Source of the DNA: Streptomyces sp. Q6
Lineage (GTDB): Bacteria; Actinomycetota; Actinomycetes; Streptomycetales; Streptomycetaceae
Assembly (NCBI RefSeq): GCF_036967205.1
Contig: NZ_CP146022.1
Span: 2,728,001 to 2,792,000, forward strand
DNA length: 64,000 nucleotides
Reading direction: 5' to 3'
Position 1 is the stretch's first letter, and every line of letters begins with the position of its first letter. Made by a program: the position numbers and the translations under genes. The notes under the pieces were generated by a model, which saw only the letters and a list, made by a program, of their open reading frames with translations, searched no databases and was not told the DNA's origin. Of the stretch, positions 57,074 through 64,000 are shown one piece after another.

Positions 57074-58504
57074 ATGACCACCACCACGCAGTCCCCGACG
57101 CTCGGGCGGTCCGCCGCTCCCGGCACCGCGCTGACCGGACCGGGCCTGTTCACCGTGCTGCTCGGCGCGGCACTCCCCCTCATCGACTTCTTCATCGTCA
57201 ACGTCGCCCTGCCCACCATCGACCGCGATCTGTCCGCGAGCGAACCGGTCCTGGAACTGGTCGTCGCCGGATACGGCATCGCGTACGCCGTGCTGCTCGT
57301 CCTCGGCGGGCGGCTCGGCGATCTGCTCGGCCGCCGCCGGCTCTTCCTCGGCGGCATGGCCGCCTTCGGCCTGACCTCGCTGGCCTGCGGCCTCGCGCCG
57401 ACGGCCGGGACGCTCGTCGTGGCACGGGTCGCGCAGGGCGCGGCGTCCGCGGCGATGCTGCCGCAGGTCCTCGCCACGATCCAGGCGACGACGGCAGGCT
57501 CGCGCCGCGCCAAGGCCATGAGCATGTACGGGGCGACGGCCGGTCTGTCGATGGTGGCGGGCCAGGTGCTCGGCGGGGTCCTGGTCTCCGCGGATCTGTT
57601 CGGCACGGGCTGGCGCTCGGTGTTCCTGGTGAACGTGCCGGTGGTGCTGCTCGCCCTGGTCCTCGCCGCCCGTACGGTGCCCGAGACCCGCTCGCCGCGC
57701 CCCGAGCCGGTCGACGTGCCCGGCACGGTCCTGCTGGCCCTCGCCCTGGCCGCGCTGCTCGCCCCGCTGACGGAGGGCCGGGCGGCGGGCTGGCCGCTGT
57801 GGACGTGGCTGTCGCTCGCGGCGTTCCCGCTGCTCGCGTACCTCTTCTACGCGGTGGAGCGCCGGGAGGACCGGGCGGGCCGCACCCCGCTGGTGCCGCC
57901 GTCCCTCTTCCGGCTGCCGTCCCTGCGACGGGGGTTGATCATGGTCGTGCCGTTCTCGATCGGCTTCTCGGGCTTCATGTTCGTGATCGCGGTGGCGTTG
58001 CAGCAGGGCGAGCACCTCGACGCGACGGCGGCGGGCCTGGCGCTCGCGCCGATGGCCGCGGTGTTCTTCGCGACGTCGCTGGCCGGTCCGCGCCTGGTGG
58101 CCCGCTGGGGCACGCGGGTCGTCACGGCCGGCGGACTGCTCCAGGCGGCCGGGCTCGCGCTGATCGCGGTCGCGGCGTGGCGGACCTGGCCGGACCTCGG
58201 GGTCGTCCAGCTGATGCCGGGGGCGGCGCTGGCCGGAGCGGGGCAGGCGCTCCAGCTCCCCATCCTCTTCCGCATCATCCTGTCCGAGGTGCCCGCGGCG
58301 CGGGCGGGCGTGGGCGGCGGCGTGATGACGACCACCCAGCAGGCGGCGCTCGCCCTGGGCGTGGCGACGCTCGGCTCCCTGTTCCTCTCGCTGGCGCCGG
58401 GCATGGGGATGCGTGACGCGCTCCTGGTGACGCTCGTCGCCCAACTCGCCACGGTGGCCCTGACGGTGGCCCTCAGCCTCCGCCTGCCCCGCACGGTCTC
58501 CTGA
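57074..58504 (+). CDS. MFS transporter (14-TM type)
   Basis: 476 aa with about 14 predicted helices. LIDFFIVNVALPTIDRDL, VLGGRLGDLLGRRRLFLGG (motif A) and GLSMVAGQVLGGVLV (motif C). It is a drug or metabolite efflux pump of the DHA2 type, related to but distinct from the module 1 pump. Probably controlled by the XRE regulator at 56058. Confidence 0.9.
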   Translation: MTTTTQSPTLGRSAAPGTALTGPGLFTVLLGAALPLIDFFIVNVALPTIDRDLSASEPVLELVVAGYGIAYAVLLVLGGRLGDLLGRRRLFLGGMAAFGLTSLACGLAPTAGTLVVARVAQGAASAAMLPQVLATIQATTAGSRRAKAMSMYGATAGLSMVAGQVLGGVLVSADLFGTGWRSVFLVNVPVVLLALVLAARTVPETRSPRPEPVDVPGTVLLALALAALLAPLTEGRAAGWPLWTWLSLAAFPLLAYLFYAVERREDRAGRTPLVPPSLFRLPSLRRGLIMVVPFSIGFSGFMFVIAVALQQGEHLDATAAGLALAPMAAVFFATSLAGPRLVARWGTRVVTAGGLLQAAGLALIAVAAWRTWPDLGVVQLMPGAALAGAGQALQLPILFRIILSEVPAARAGVGGGVMTTTQQAALALGVATLGSLFLSLAPGMGMRDALLVTLVAQLATVALTVALSLRLPRTVS

Positions 58505-58519
58505 CGGGAGGCACGGGCC

Positions 58520-58974
58520 TCACCGAGCGCCCGCGACGGCGGCACGGCGCCGCTCGTCGCGTTCGTGGGCGACCACCGCGCACACCCCGAGACCGACGGT
58601 CGTGAGCCCGGTGACGAGCAGGGCGGGATTGACGTACGGGGGCACGGTGTCGGCGGTGTCGCCGCCGGCGCTCTCGGTGTCGCACACGAACCGCAGCGGC
58701 AGGAGGTCGACGTGATGGTCGAGGTATCCGGGCGCCACGGCCCGGGGCGCGGACCGGCACGGCCGCGGCGGCGCCGAGTCCGTCCCGCCGTCCTCCGCGT
58801 CCAGCACGGCTCCGACGACATGGAGCAGACCCCACGCGTACAGCGCGCAGGTGAGCGCGGCGGCCAGCGCGGCGAGCCCGCGCGGCCGCAGCCCCGGCCC
58901 AGCGCGCCGCACCCGTGTCCGAGGAACGAGCAGGCACCGATCAGGGCGAGAAGCAGCCCGACGAAAGCCTTCAT
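58520..58974 (-). CDS. Small membrane protein, frame lesion
   Basis: ATG 58974 starts a hydrophobic segment (KAFVGLLLALIGACSFLGHG). The rest is one base off: RGLAALAAALTCALYAWGLLHVVGAV, a mid loop with YLDHHVDLLPLRFVCDTES, and LLVTGLTTVGLGVCAVV. One extra base in CCCC at 58892-58895 joins them into about 151 aa with three membrane helices. No function recognised. Confidence 0.6.
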
Positions 58975-59058
58975 GGCGGGAGTTGACCACACGCGCGCCC
59001 GGTCGCGCGCCCCGCGTCCGCCGGACGCCGACCGCCGCCCCTGCCTACTGTCACCCGC

Positions 59059-59625
59059 ATGACCACCGACATCCCTGATCCGTCCGCCGTCACCCGCCGC
59101 GTCGGACTCTTCCCCGGCGCGGGCTCCGAGGCCCGTTTCACCACCCCCGCCACCGGCGACGAGCGCCGCATGCTCGCCGGGTTCCTCACCGCGCAGCGCG
59201 CCACGCTGGAGCTCAAGTGCGCGGGTCTGCGGGGCGAGTTGGCGACCGCGTCGGTGGAGCCGTCGACGCTCTCCCTGCTCGGGCTCGTGCGGCATGTGAC
59301 CGATGTGGAGCGGCGCTGGTTCCGCCGGGCGATCGCGGGCCAGGACGCCCCGAACCTGTACTCCACGCCCGACAACCCGGAGGGCGACTTCGACGACGCG
59401 GCAGCGGCGGACCCGGCCGCCGTCTGGGCCGCGTGGCGCGCGGAGGCGGAGTTCGCCGATCAACTCCTCGCCGGGGCCGCCGACTTGGACGTGACGGGCA
59501 GGGATGCCTGGCGGGGCACGGTGTCGCTGCGCTGGGTGGTGATCCACATGATCGAGGAGTACGCGCGCCACAACGGCCACGCCGATCTCCTCCGGGAGCG
59601 CATCGACGGCACGGTCGGCGTCTGA
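59059..59625 (+). CDS. DinB superfamily (DUF664) protein
   Basis: 188 aa four-helix-bundle protein. The metal-binding helices show SLLGLVRHVTDVERRWF and RWVVIHMIEEYARHNGHADLLRE, with His residues at the expected places. Family members are thiol-dependent or metal-binding enzymes, some acting with mycothiol. The substrate is unknown. Confidence 0.85.
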   Translation: MTTDIPDPSAVTRRVGLFPGAGSEARFTTPATGDERRMLAGFLTAQRATLELKCAGLRGELATASVEPSTLSLLGLVRHVTDVERRWFRRAIAGQDAPNLYSTPDNPEGDFDDAAAADPAAVWAAWRAEAEFADQLLAGAADLDVTGRDAWRGTVSLRWVVIHMIEEYARHNGHADLLRERIDGTVGV

Positions 59626-59662
59626 CCCCTGCCCGCACCCCCCCCACGCACCACGCACCACG

Positions 59663-59702
59663 CATGACAGATGACAGATATTGAAATCTGTCATCTGTCA
59701 TG
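59663..59702. promoter_or_regulatory. Long inverted-repeat operator upstream of the aldo/keto reductase
   Basis: Perfect 17-base arms (CATGACAGATGACAGAT and its reverse complement) around ATTGAA. Each arm has TGACAGA twice in direct repeat. It ends 13 bases before ATG 59716. Probably the binding site of the TetR protein at 60760. Confidence 0.65.
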
Positions 59703-59715
59703 TCATGGTGGAGGC

Positions 59716-60735
59716 ATGAACCTCCCCACTCGGAAACTCGGCACCACCGGCCCGCACGTCTCCGCCCTCGGCCTCGGCTGCATGGGCATGTCCGCCCTGT
59801 ACGGCGACGCCGACCGCGCCGAGTCGATCGCCACCATCCATGCTGCGCTCGACGCCGGCGTCACGCTCCTCGACACCGGCGACTTCTACGCCATGGGCCA
59901 CAACGAGATGCTCATCGGCGAAGCCCTCCGCTCGGCGCCCGCCGCGGCCCGCGAGAAGGCGCTGACCAGCGTGAAGTTCGGCGCCCTGCGCGATCCGGAC
60001 GGCGGCTGGTCCGGCTACGACGGCCGACCGGCGGCGGTGCGGAACTTCGCCGCGTACAGCCTCCAGCGCCTCGGCGTCGACCACATCGACGTCTACCGGA
60101 TCGCCCGGATCGACCCGGACGTCCCGATCGAGGAGACCGTCGGCGCGATCGCCGAGCTGGTCGAGAAGGGCCACGTCCGGCACATCGGGCTCAGCGAGGT
60201 CGGCGCGGACACCATCCGCCGGGCCGCCGCCACCGCCCCGATCAGCGACCTCCAGATCGAGTACTCGCTGATCTCGCGCGGTATCGAGGACGAGATCCTG
60301 CCGACCACCCGCGAGCTGGGCATCGGCATCACCGCGTACGGGGTCCTGTCCCGCGGTTTGATCTCCGGCCACTTCTCCCGCGACCGGCAGCTCGCCGCGA
60401 ACGACTTCCGCGGGATGAGCCCGCGCTTCCAGGGCGAGAACCTCCAGCACAACCTGGACCTCGTCGAGCAGCTCCGCAAGATCGCCGAGCAGAAGGGCGT
60501 GAGCGTCGCGCAGATCGCCATCGCGTGGGTGCTCAGCCGGGGCGCGGAGCACGAGGACATCGTGCCGCTGGTCGGCGCCCGCCGCCGCGACCGCCTCACG
60601 GAGGCCCTCGGCGCGCTCGACGTCACCCTGGACGCCGCCGATCTGGCCGCGATCGAGGAGGCCGTGCCCGCCGACGCCGCGGCCGGTGAGCGCTACCCGG
60701 CGGCCCAGATGGCACACCTCGACAGCGAGCGCTGA
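59716..60735 (+). CDS. Aldo/keto reductase
   Basis: 339 aa, (beta/alpha)8. ATG 59716 follows GGAGG. LGTTGPHVSALGLGCMGMS, catalytic Asp/Tyr in LLDTGDFYAMGHNE, and Lys in TSVKFGALRD. Where the family has His (LHRVD), this reads VYRIARID, so the catalytic His is Ala. LVGARRRDRLTEAL is the NADP-binding region. It probably reduces an aldehyde or ketone with NADPH. TetR is 24 bases downstream. Confidence 0.88.
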   Translation: MNLPTRKLGTTGPHVSALGLGCMGMSALYGDADRAESIATIHAALDAGVTLLDTGDFYAMGHNEMLIGEALRSAPAAAREKALTSVKFGALRDPDGGWSGYDGRPAAVRNFAAYSLQRLGVDHIDVYRIARIDPDVPIEETVGAIAELVEKGHVRHIGLSEVGADTIRRAAATAPISDLQIEYSLISRGIEDEILPTTRELGIGITAYGVLSRGLISGHFSRDRQLAANDFRGMSPRFQGENLQHNLDLVEQLRKIAEQKGVSVAQIAIAWVLSRGAEHEDIVPLVGARRRDRLTEALGALDVTLDAADLAAIEEAVPADAAAGERYPAAQMAHLDSER

Positions 60736-60759
60736 TCGACGCCGGGTAACTTCAACACC

Positions 60760-61344
60760 ATGCCCACCGAGCCCCTGACCCCCGAGCGCATCCTCGCCGC
60801 GACCGAGGAGGTGCTGCGCCGGCACGGCGCCGCCAAGGCCACCGTCGTCGACGTCGCCCGCGCACTCGGGGTCAGCCACGGCTCGGTGTACCGCCACTTC
60901 CGTACGAAGGCGGAGCTGCGCGGCGCGGTCACCAAGCGCTGGCTGGACCATACGACGGAGCTGCTCGCGGAGGTGGTCGCCGGTTCCGCGGCACCGGCCG
61001 CCAAGCTGCGGCTCTGGCTGGCGACGCTGTTCGAGGCCAAGCGGCACAAGGCGGGCGACGACCCCGAGCTGTTCGCCACGTACACCGTCCTGACGACGGA
61101 GAACGGCGGCGTGGTCGACGCGCACATCGCCGAGCTGATCGGCCAGCTGACCCGGATCCTCGACGAGGGCGTCCGGCAGGGCGAGTTCGAGAGCGCCGAC
61201 CTGCCCGTGACGGCCCGCGCCGTGTTCGAGGCGACCGCCCACTTCCACGACCCGGTGCACGCCCCCGAGTGGTCCCGCCCGGGCGCCGAGCAGGCCTTCG
61301 ACGCCGTGGTCGCCCTGGTGATGCGCGGCCTGACGAGCCGCTAG
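60760..61344 (+). CDS. TetR family transcriptional regulator
   Basis: 194 aa. HTH VDVARALGVSHGSVYRHFRTK is canonical, and a C-terminal ligand domain (AAKLRLWLATLFEAKRHKAGDD) follows. Co-transcribed with the aldo/keto reductase, so it likely represses itself and the reductase through the operator at 59663. Its TAG stop lies in a CTAG at 61341-61344, right next to the MITE-like element. Confidence 0.92.
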   Translation: MPTEPLTPERILAATEEVLRRHGAAKATVVDVARALGVSHGSVYRHFRTKAELRGAVTKRWLDHTTELLAEVVAGSAAPAAKLRLWLATLFEAKRHKAGDDPELFATYTVLTTENGGVVDAHIAELIGQLTRILDEGVRQGEFESADLPVTARAVFEATAHFHDPVHAPEWSRPGAEQAFDAVVALVMRGLTSR

Positions 61345-61350
61345 GCCCTA

Positions 61351-61410
61351 GGTCTGTCTCCCAGATCCCTCCTGCCCTGCGGGCGGACGGAGGGATCTCG
61401 GAGACAGGCC
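61351..61410. mobile_element. MITE-like 60-bp inverted repeat with IS5-like tips
   Basis: Arms 61351-61372 and 61389-61410 (22 bases each) pair with 2 mismatches. The right tip reads GGCCTGTCTCC, sharing GGCCTGTCT with the IS5-family element at 43585. CTAG borders both sides (61348-61351 and 61411-61414). It fills the gap between two convergent stop codons, and as RNA it forms a strong hairpin that may terminate both genes. It could be a MITE mobilised by an IS427-like transposase. Confidence 0.55.
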
Positions 61411-61617
61411 CTAGTCGGAGCCGGGGTCCACCGTCGCCTGGTGCTCCCGCTCCAGGTGTTCCTGCGCCTTCAGCCAGGGCAGGAACTGGGCGGTTCTGCG
61501 CCACCCGCACGTCCCGCACGTCAACTGCCGCTGGAGACCGGCCTTCTCGACGCTCACGACATGCGCCCGTCCGTGCTGGTCCCAGCGACTGACTTTGCTG
61601 CTCGTCATCTGCGGCAT
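61411..61617 (-). CDS. Small Zn-ribbon-like hypothetical protein
   Basis: 68 aa from ATG 61617 (ATG 61608 is an alternative). It contains a CGTCGW motif with His residues in the tail (HLEREHQ), a possible zinc site (two Cys, two His), and basic residues. Such small proteins are common in Streptomyces. Its TAG stop lies in CTAG at 61411-61414. Confidence 0.6.
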   Translation of the reverse strand: MPQMTSSKVSRWDQHGRAHVVSVEKAGLQRQLTCGTCGWRRTAQFLPWLKAQEHLEREHQATVDPGSD

Positions 61618-61705
61618 GCCCGCAGTGTGCAGCAATTCGCCCCGGCACGCAGCAGACCCCGGCCGCGGAAGGCCGCGGCCGGGGTCTGCGGGACGTGCGA
61701 CGAGG

Positions 61706-63088
61706 TCAGCAGCCGATCAGGCGGCTGGCCAGGTAGCCCTCGATCCGGTCGAGGGAGACGCGCTCCTGCTTCATGGTGTCGCGCTCGCGCACGGTCACCG
61801 CGTTGTCGTCCAGGGTGTCGAAGTCGACGGTGACGCAGAACGGCGTACCGATCTCGTCCTGGCGGCGGTAGCGGCGGCCGATGGCACCGGCGTCGTCGAA
61901 GTCGATGTTCCAGTGCTGGCGCAGCGCGGCCGCCAGGCCCTTGGCCTTCGGCGACAGCTCCGGGTTGCGGGACAGCGGCAGGACGGCGACCTTCACCGGG
62001 GCGATGCGCGGGTCGAAGCGCATGACGGTGCGCTTCTCCATCTTGCCCTTGGCGTTGGGCGCCTCGTCCTCGAAGTACGAGTCGAGCATGAACGCCAGCA
62101 TCGTGCGGCCGACACCGGCCGCGGGCTCGATGACGTACGGCGTGTAGCGCTCGCCCTTCTCCTGGTCGTAGTAGGAGAGGTCCTGGCCGGAGGCCTTGGA
62201 GTGCGCGGAGAGGTCGTAGTCCGTGCGGTTGGCGACACCCTCCAGCTCGCCCCACTCGCTGCCGCCGAAGCGGAAGCGGTACTCGATGTCAGCGGTGCGC
62301 TTCGAGTAGTGGGAGAGCTTCTCCTTCGGGTGCTCGAACCACCGCATGTTCTCCTCGCGGAGACCCAGGCCGGTGTACCAGTTCCAGCGCTGCTCCATCC
62401 AGTACTCCTGCCACTTCTCGTCCTCGCCCGGCTTGACGAAGAACTCCATCTCCATCTGCTCGAACTCACGGGTGCGGAAGATGAAGTTGCCGGGCGTGAT
62501 CTCGTTGCGGAACGACTTGCCCATCTGGGCGATGCCGAACGGCGGCTTGCGGCGCGAAGTGGTCTGCACCTGCGAGAAGTTGGTGAAGATGCCCTGGGCG
62601 GTCTCGGGGCGCAGGTAGGCGATGGAGCCGCTGTCCTGCGTCGGGCCGAGGTGCGTGGCGAGCAGGCCGGAGAACTGCTTGGGCTCGGTGAAGGCGCCCT
62701 TGGTGCCACAGTTCGGGCAGTTGATGTCCGCGAGGCCGTTCTCCGGAACGCGGCCCTTCTTCTCCTCGTACGCCTCTTCCAGGTGGTCCGCGCGGAACCG
62801 CTTGTGGCAGGAGGTGCACTCGGTGAGCGGGTCGGTGAACGTGGCGACGTGGCCGGAGGCCTGCCAGACGTCGGTCGCCAGGATCACCGACGAGTCGATA
62901 CCGACGACGTCCTCGCGCGAGGTGACCATGTAGCGCCACCACTGACGCTTGAGGTTCTCCTTCAGCTCCACGCCCAGCGGTCCGTAGTCCCAGGCGGCAC
63001 GCTGGCCGCCGTAGATCTCGCTGCAGGGGTAGACGAAGCCACGGCGCTTGCTGAGGCTGACGATGGTCTCGATCTTGTCGGCGGCCAC
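61706..63088 (-). CDS. glyS: Glycyl-tRNA synthetase
   Basis: 460 aa, alpha2-type class II enzyme that charges tRNA-Gly. GTG 63088 follows GAAGAGAG. Motifs: [40 protein letters not shown] (Zn-like Cys), [16 protein letters not shown] (motif 2) and [17 protein letters not shown]. The C-terminal anticodon-binding domain carries [13 protein letters not shown]. Length normal. Confidence 0.96.
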   Translation of the reverse strand: MAADKIETIVSLSKRRGFVYPCSEIYGGQRAAWDYGPLGVELKENLKRQWWRYMVTSREDVVGIDSSVILATDVWQASGHVATFTDPLTECTSCHKRFRADHLEEAYEEKKGRVPENGLADINCPNCGTKGAFTEPKQFSGLLATHLGPTQDSGSIAYLRPETAQGIFTNFSQVQTTSRRKPPFGIAQMGKSFRNEITPGNFIFRTREFEQMEMEFFVKPGEDEKWQEYWMEQRWNWYTGLGLREENMRWFEHPKEKLSHYSKRTADIEYRFRFGGSEWGELEGVANRTDYDLSAHSKASGQDLSYYDQEKGERYTPYVIEPAAGVGRTMLAFMLDSYFEDEAPNAKGKMEKRTVMRFDPRIAPVKVAVLPLSRNPELSPKAKGLAAALRQHWNIDFDDAGAIGRRYRRQDEIGTPFCVTVDFDTLDDNAVTVRERDTMKQERVSLDRIEGYLASRLIGC

Positions 63089-63288
63089 GGTGCTCTCTTC
63101 TTACGACGACGATTCAAAAGGTGTGGCGCGCAGCGCCTCCGTCAGGGGTGGTGGTCGGGCGACGGGCGGGCGGATACGCGCTCCGGGAGCGAATGCTTCA
63201 GGTTACCGGCGGGCCCACCCCCCGAACCAAATCGGTTCCGCGACCGGAGTCGGCACAGAGTGGGACGAACGCTTCACCGCACTCTTCT

Positions 63289-63325
63289 TGACAATCATTT
63301 CCAGTTTTGTTGAAAATGACTGTCA
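63289..63325. promoter_or_regulatory. Tandem Zur boxes upstream of znuA
   Basis: TGACAATCATTTCCA (63289-63303) and TGAAAATGACTGTCA (63311-63325) match the Streptomyces Zur palindrome TGAAAATGATTTTCA with a few changes. They are 22 bases apart centre to centre and overlap the proposed start, as expected for zinc-repressed transcription. Confidence 0.7.
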
Positions 63326-64000
63326 TGAACGTGCGCCTTCCCCGCCGGCCCCGCCGCCGCCTCATATCCACGACCGCCGTCGCCGCCACCACGATGCTCG
63401 GTCTCACGGCCCTGTCCGCGTGCGGGTCCTCCGCCGCCGACAGCAAGGGCAGCGACGGCAAGCTGGACGTGGTGGCGTCGTTCTACCCGATGCAGTACCT
63501 CGCCGAGGAGATCGGCGGCGACCACGTCGACGTCACGAACCTGACCAAGCCCGGTCAGGAGCCCCACGACCTGGAGGTCAGCGCCCAGCAGCGCGCCCAG
63601 CTGGAGGAGGCCGACGCCGCGATCTACCTCAAGGGCCTCCAGCCGGCCGTCGACGAGGCGATCAGCCAGTCCGGGATCTCCACGAAGGTCGACGCGGCGT
63701 CCCTGACGACGCTGGAGGAGCACGGCAGCGAGGTCGGCGGCCACGCCGAGGAGCACGAGGGCCACGACCACGGCGGCGAAGAGGGCACCGACCCGCACAT
63801 CTGGCTCGACCCGGTGAAGTACGCCGAGGTCGCCGAGGGCGTCGGCAAGGCCCTGCAGAAGGCCGACCCGGACCACGCGGCGGACTACAAGAAGAACACC
63901 GCGGCCCTGGTGGAGAAGCTCGGCACGCTCAGCACCGAGTTCGAGGACGGCCTGAAGAACACGGACTCCAAGGTCTTCATCACCACGCACGCCGCCTTCG
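63325..64000 (+). CDS. znuA: Zinc ABC transporter substrate-binding lipoprotein, partial
   Basis: ATG 63325 (ATG 63316 in the Zur box is an alternative); the gene runs off the right edge. Lipobox LTALSACGS, then DVVASFYPMQYLAEEIGG (ZnuA start), LTKPGQEPHDLEVS and the His/Asp/Glu-rich loop GGHAEEHEGHDHGGEEG typical of zinc-specific proteins, followed by DPHIWLDPVKYAEV. It binds zinc outside the membrane. The ZnuBC genes would follow beyond the window. Confidence 0.92.
   Translation, partial: MNVRLPRRPRRRLISTTAVAATTMLGLTALSACGSSAADSKGSDGKLDVVASFYPMQYLAEEIGGDHVDVTNLTKPGQEPHDLEVSAQQRAQLEEADAAIYLKGLQPAVDEAISQSGISTKVDAASLTTLEEHGSEVGGHAEEHEGHDHGGEEGTDPHIWLDPVKYAEVAEGVGKALQKADPDHAADYKKNTAALVEKLGTLSTEFEDGLKNTDSKVFITTHAAF

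Noticed and set aside
63089-63288. T-box leader of glyS
   Set aside because: No T-box bulge sequence or antiterminator/terminator pair found.

Overview
The window is about 64 kb of very GC-rich DNA with dense genes, GTG starts, start/stop overlaps between adjacent genes and GGAGG-type ribosome binding sites. Gene content (hrdA-type sigma factor next to dnaG and dgt, an mreB-like gene, ppdK, glyS beside a Zur-controlled zinc lipoprotein, class F sortase, SARP-like BTAD domain) points to a Streptomyces chromosome. From memory, the order resembles the S. coelicolor SCO245x to SCO2505 core block, interrupted by insertions. No rRNA, CRISPR array, prophage or obvious antibiotic cluster was seen.

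Layout. 1-1407: edge-truncated secreted subtilisin-like protease. 1603-9803: four-gene operon of a Trypco1-like small protein, a trypsin-VMAP-C protein, a MoxR AAA+ ATPase and a giant SAV_2336-type protein. It fits the vWA/MoxR-associated NTP-dependent conflict systems and is the most unusual locus here. 9811-13410: DoxX/HxlR pair, MreB-like protein and a GAF histidine-kinase-like protein with a degraded ATPase domain. 13459-14510: IS481 element. 14553-15863: phosphotransferase and three tRNA genes. 16034-21671: YtxH-like protein, FGGY sugar kinase and a heterodimeric ABC exporter. 21753-27869: hrdA-type sigma factor, dnaG, FAD reductase and dgt. 27919-40284: nitrate/nitrite assimilation (sirohydrochlorin chelatase, molybdopterin nitrate reductase, nirBD with a candidate GlnR box), interleaved with SanA-like, EEP, CutA, LPXTG-less surface protein/sortase and TauE genes. 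40336-43373: TetR/SDR pair and a second SDR. 43585-44480: IS5-family element inserted at the ppdK stop codon. 44481-53499: ppdK, ROK regulator with two glycoside hydrolase genes, and dusB. 53576-58504: two parallel regulator/MFS efflux modules with the same intergenic architecture. 58520-64000: small membrane protein, DinB-like protein, aldo/keto reductase with TetR, a MITE-like hairpin, glyS, and the start of znuA.

Two cross-cutting patterns stand out. First, six genes are each split by a single-base frame lesion. Five can be repaired by adding one base to a run of exactly four G or C, which looks more like a sequencing or assembly artefact than six real pseudogenes. Second, all three mobile or MITE-like elements are bordered by CTAG, and in each case the TAG inside CTAG is a stop codon. 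This suggests that preference for a rare tetranucleotide steers insertions to gene ends.

Functionally, the nitrogen genes form one pathway: nitrate to nitrite by the molybdopterin enzyme, nitrite to ammonium by siroheme NirBD, with the chelatase supplying siroheme. The ROK regulator and two hydrolases form a carbohydrate unit. The conflict locus would combine an ATP-dependent MoxR switch, a protease and a scaffold built mostly of catalytically degraded domains.
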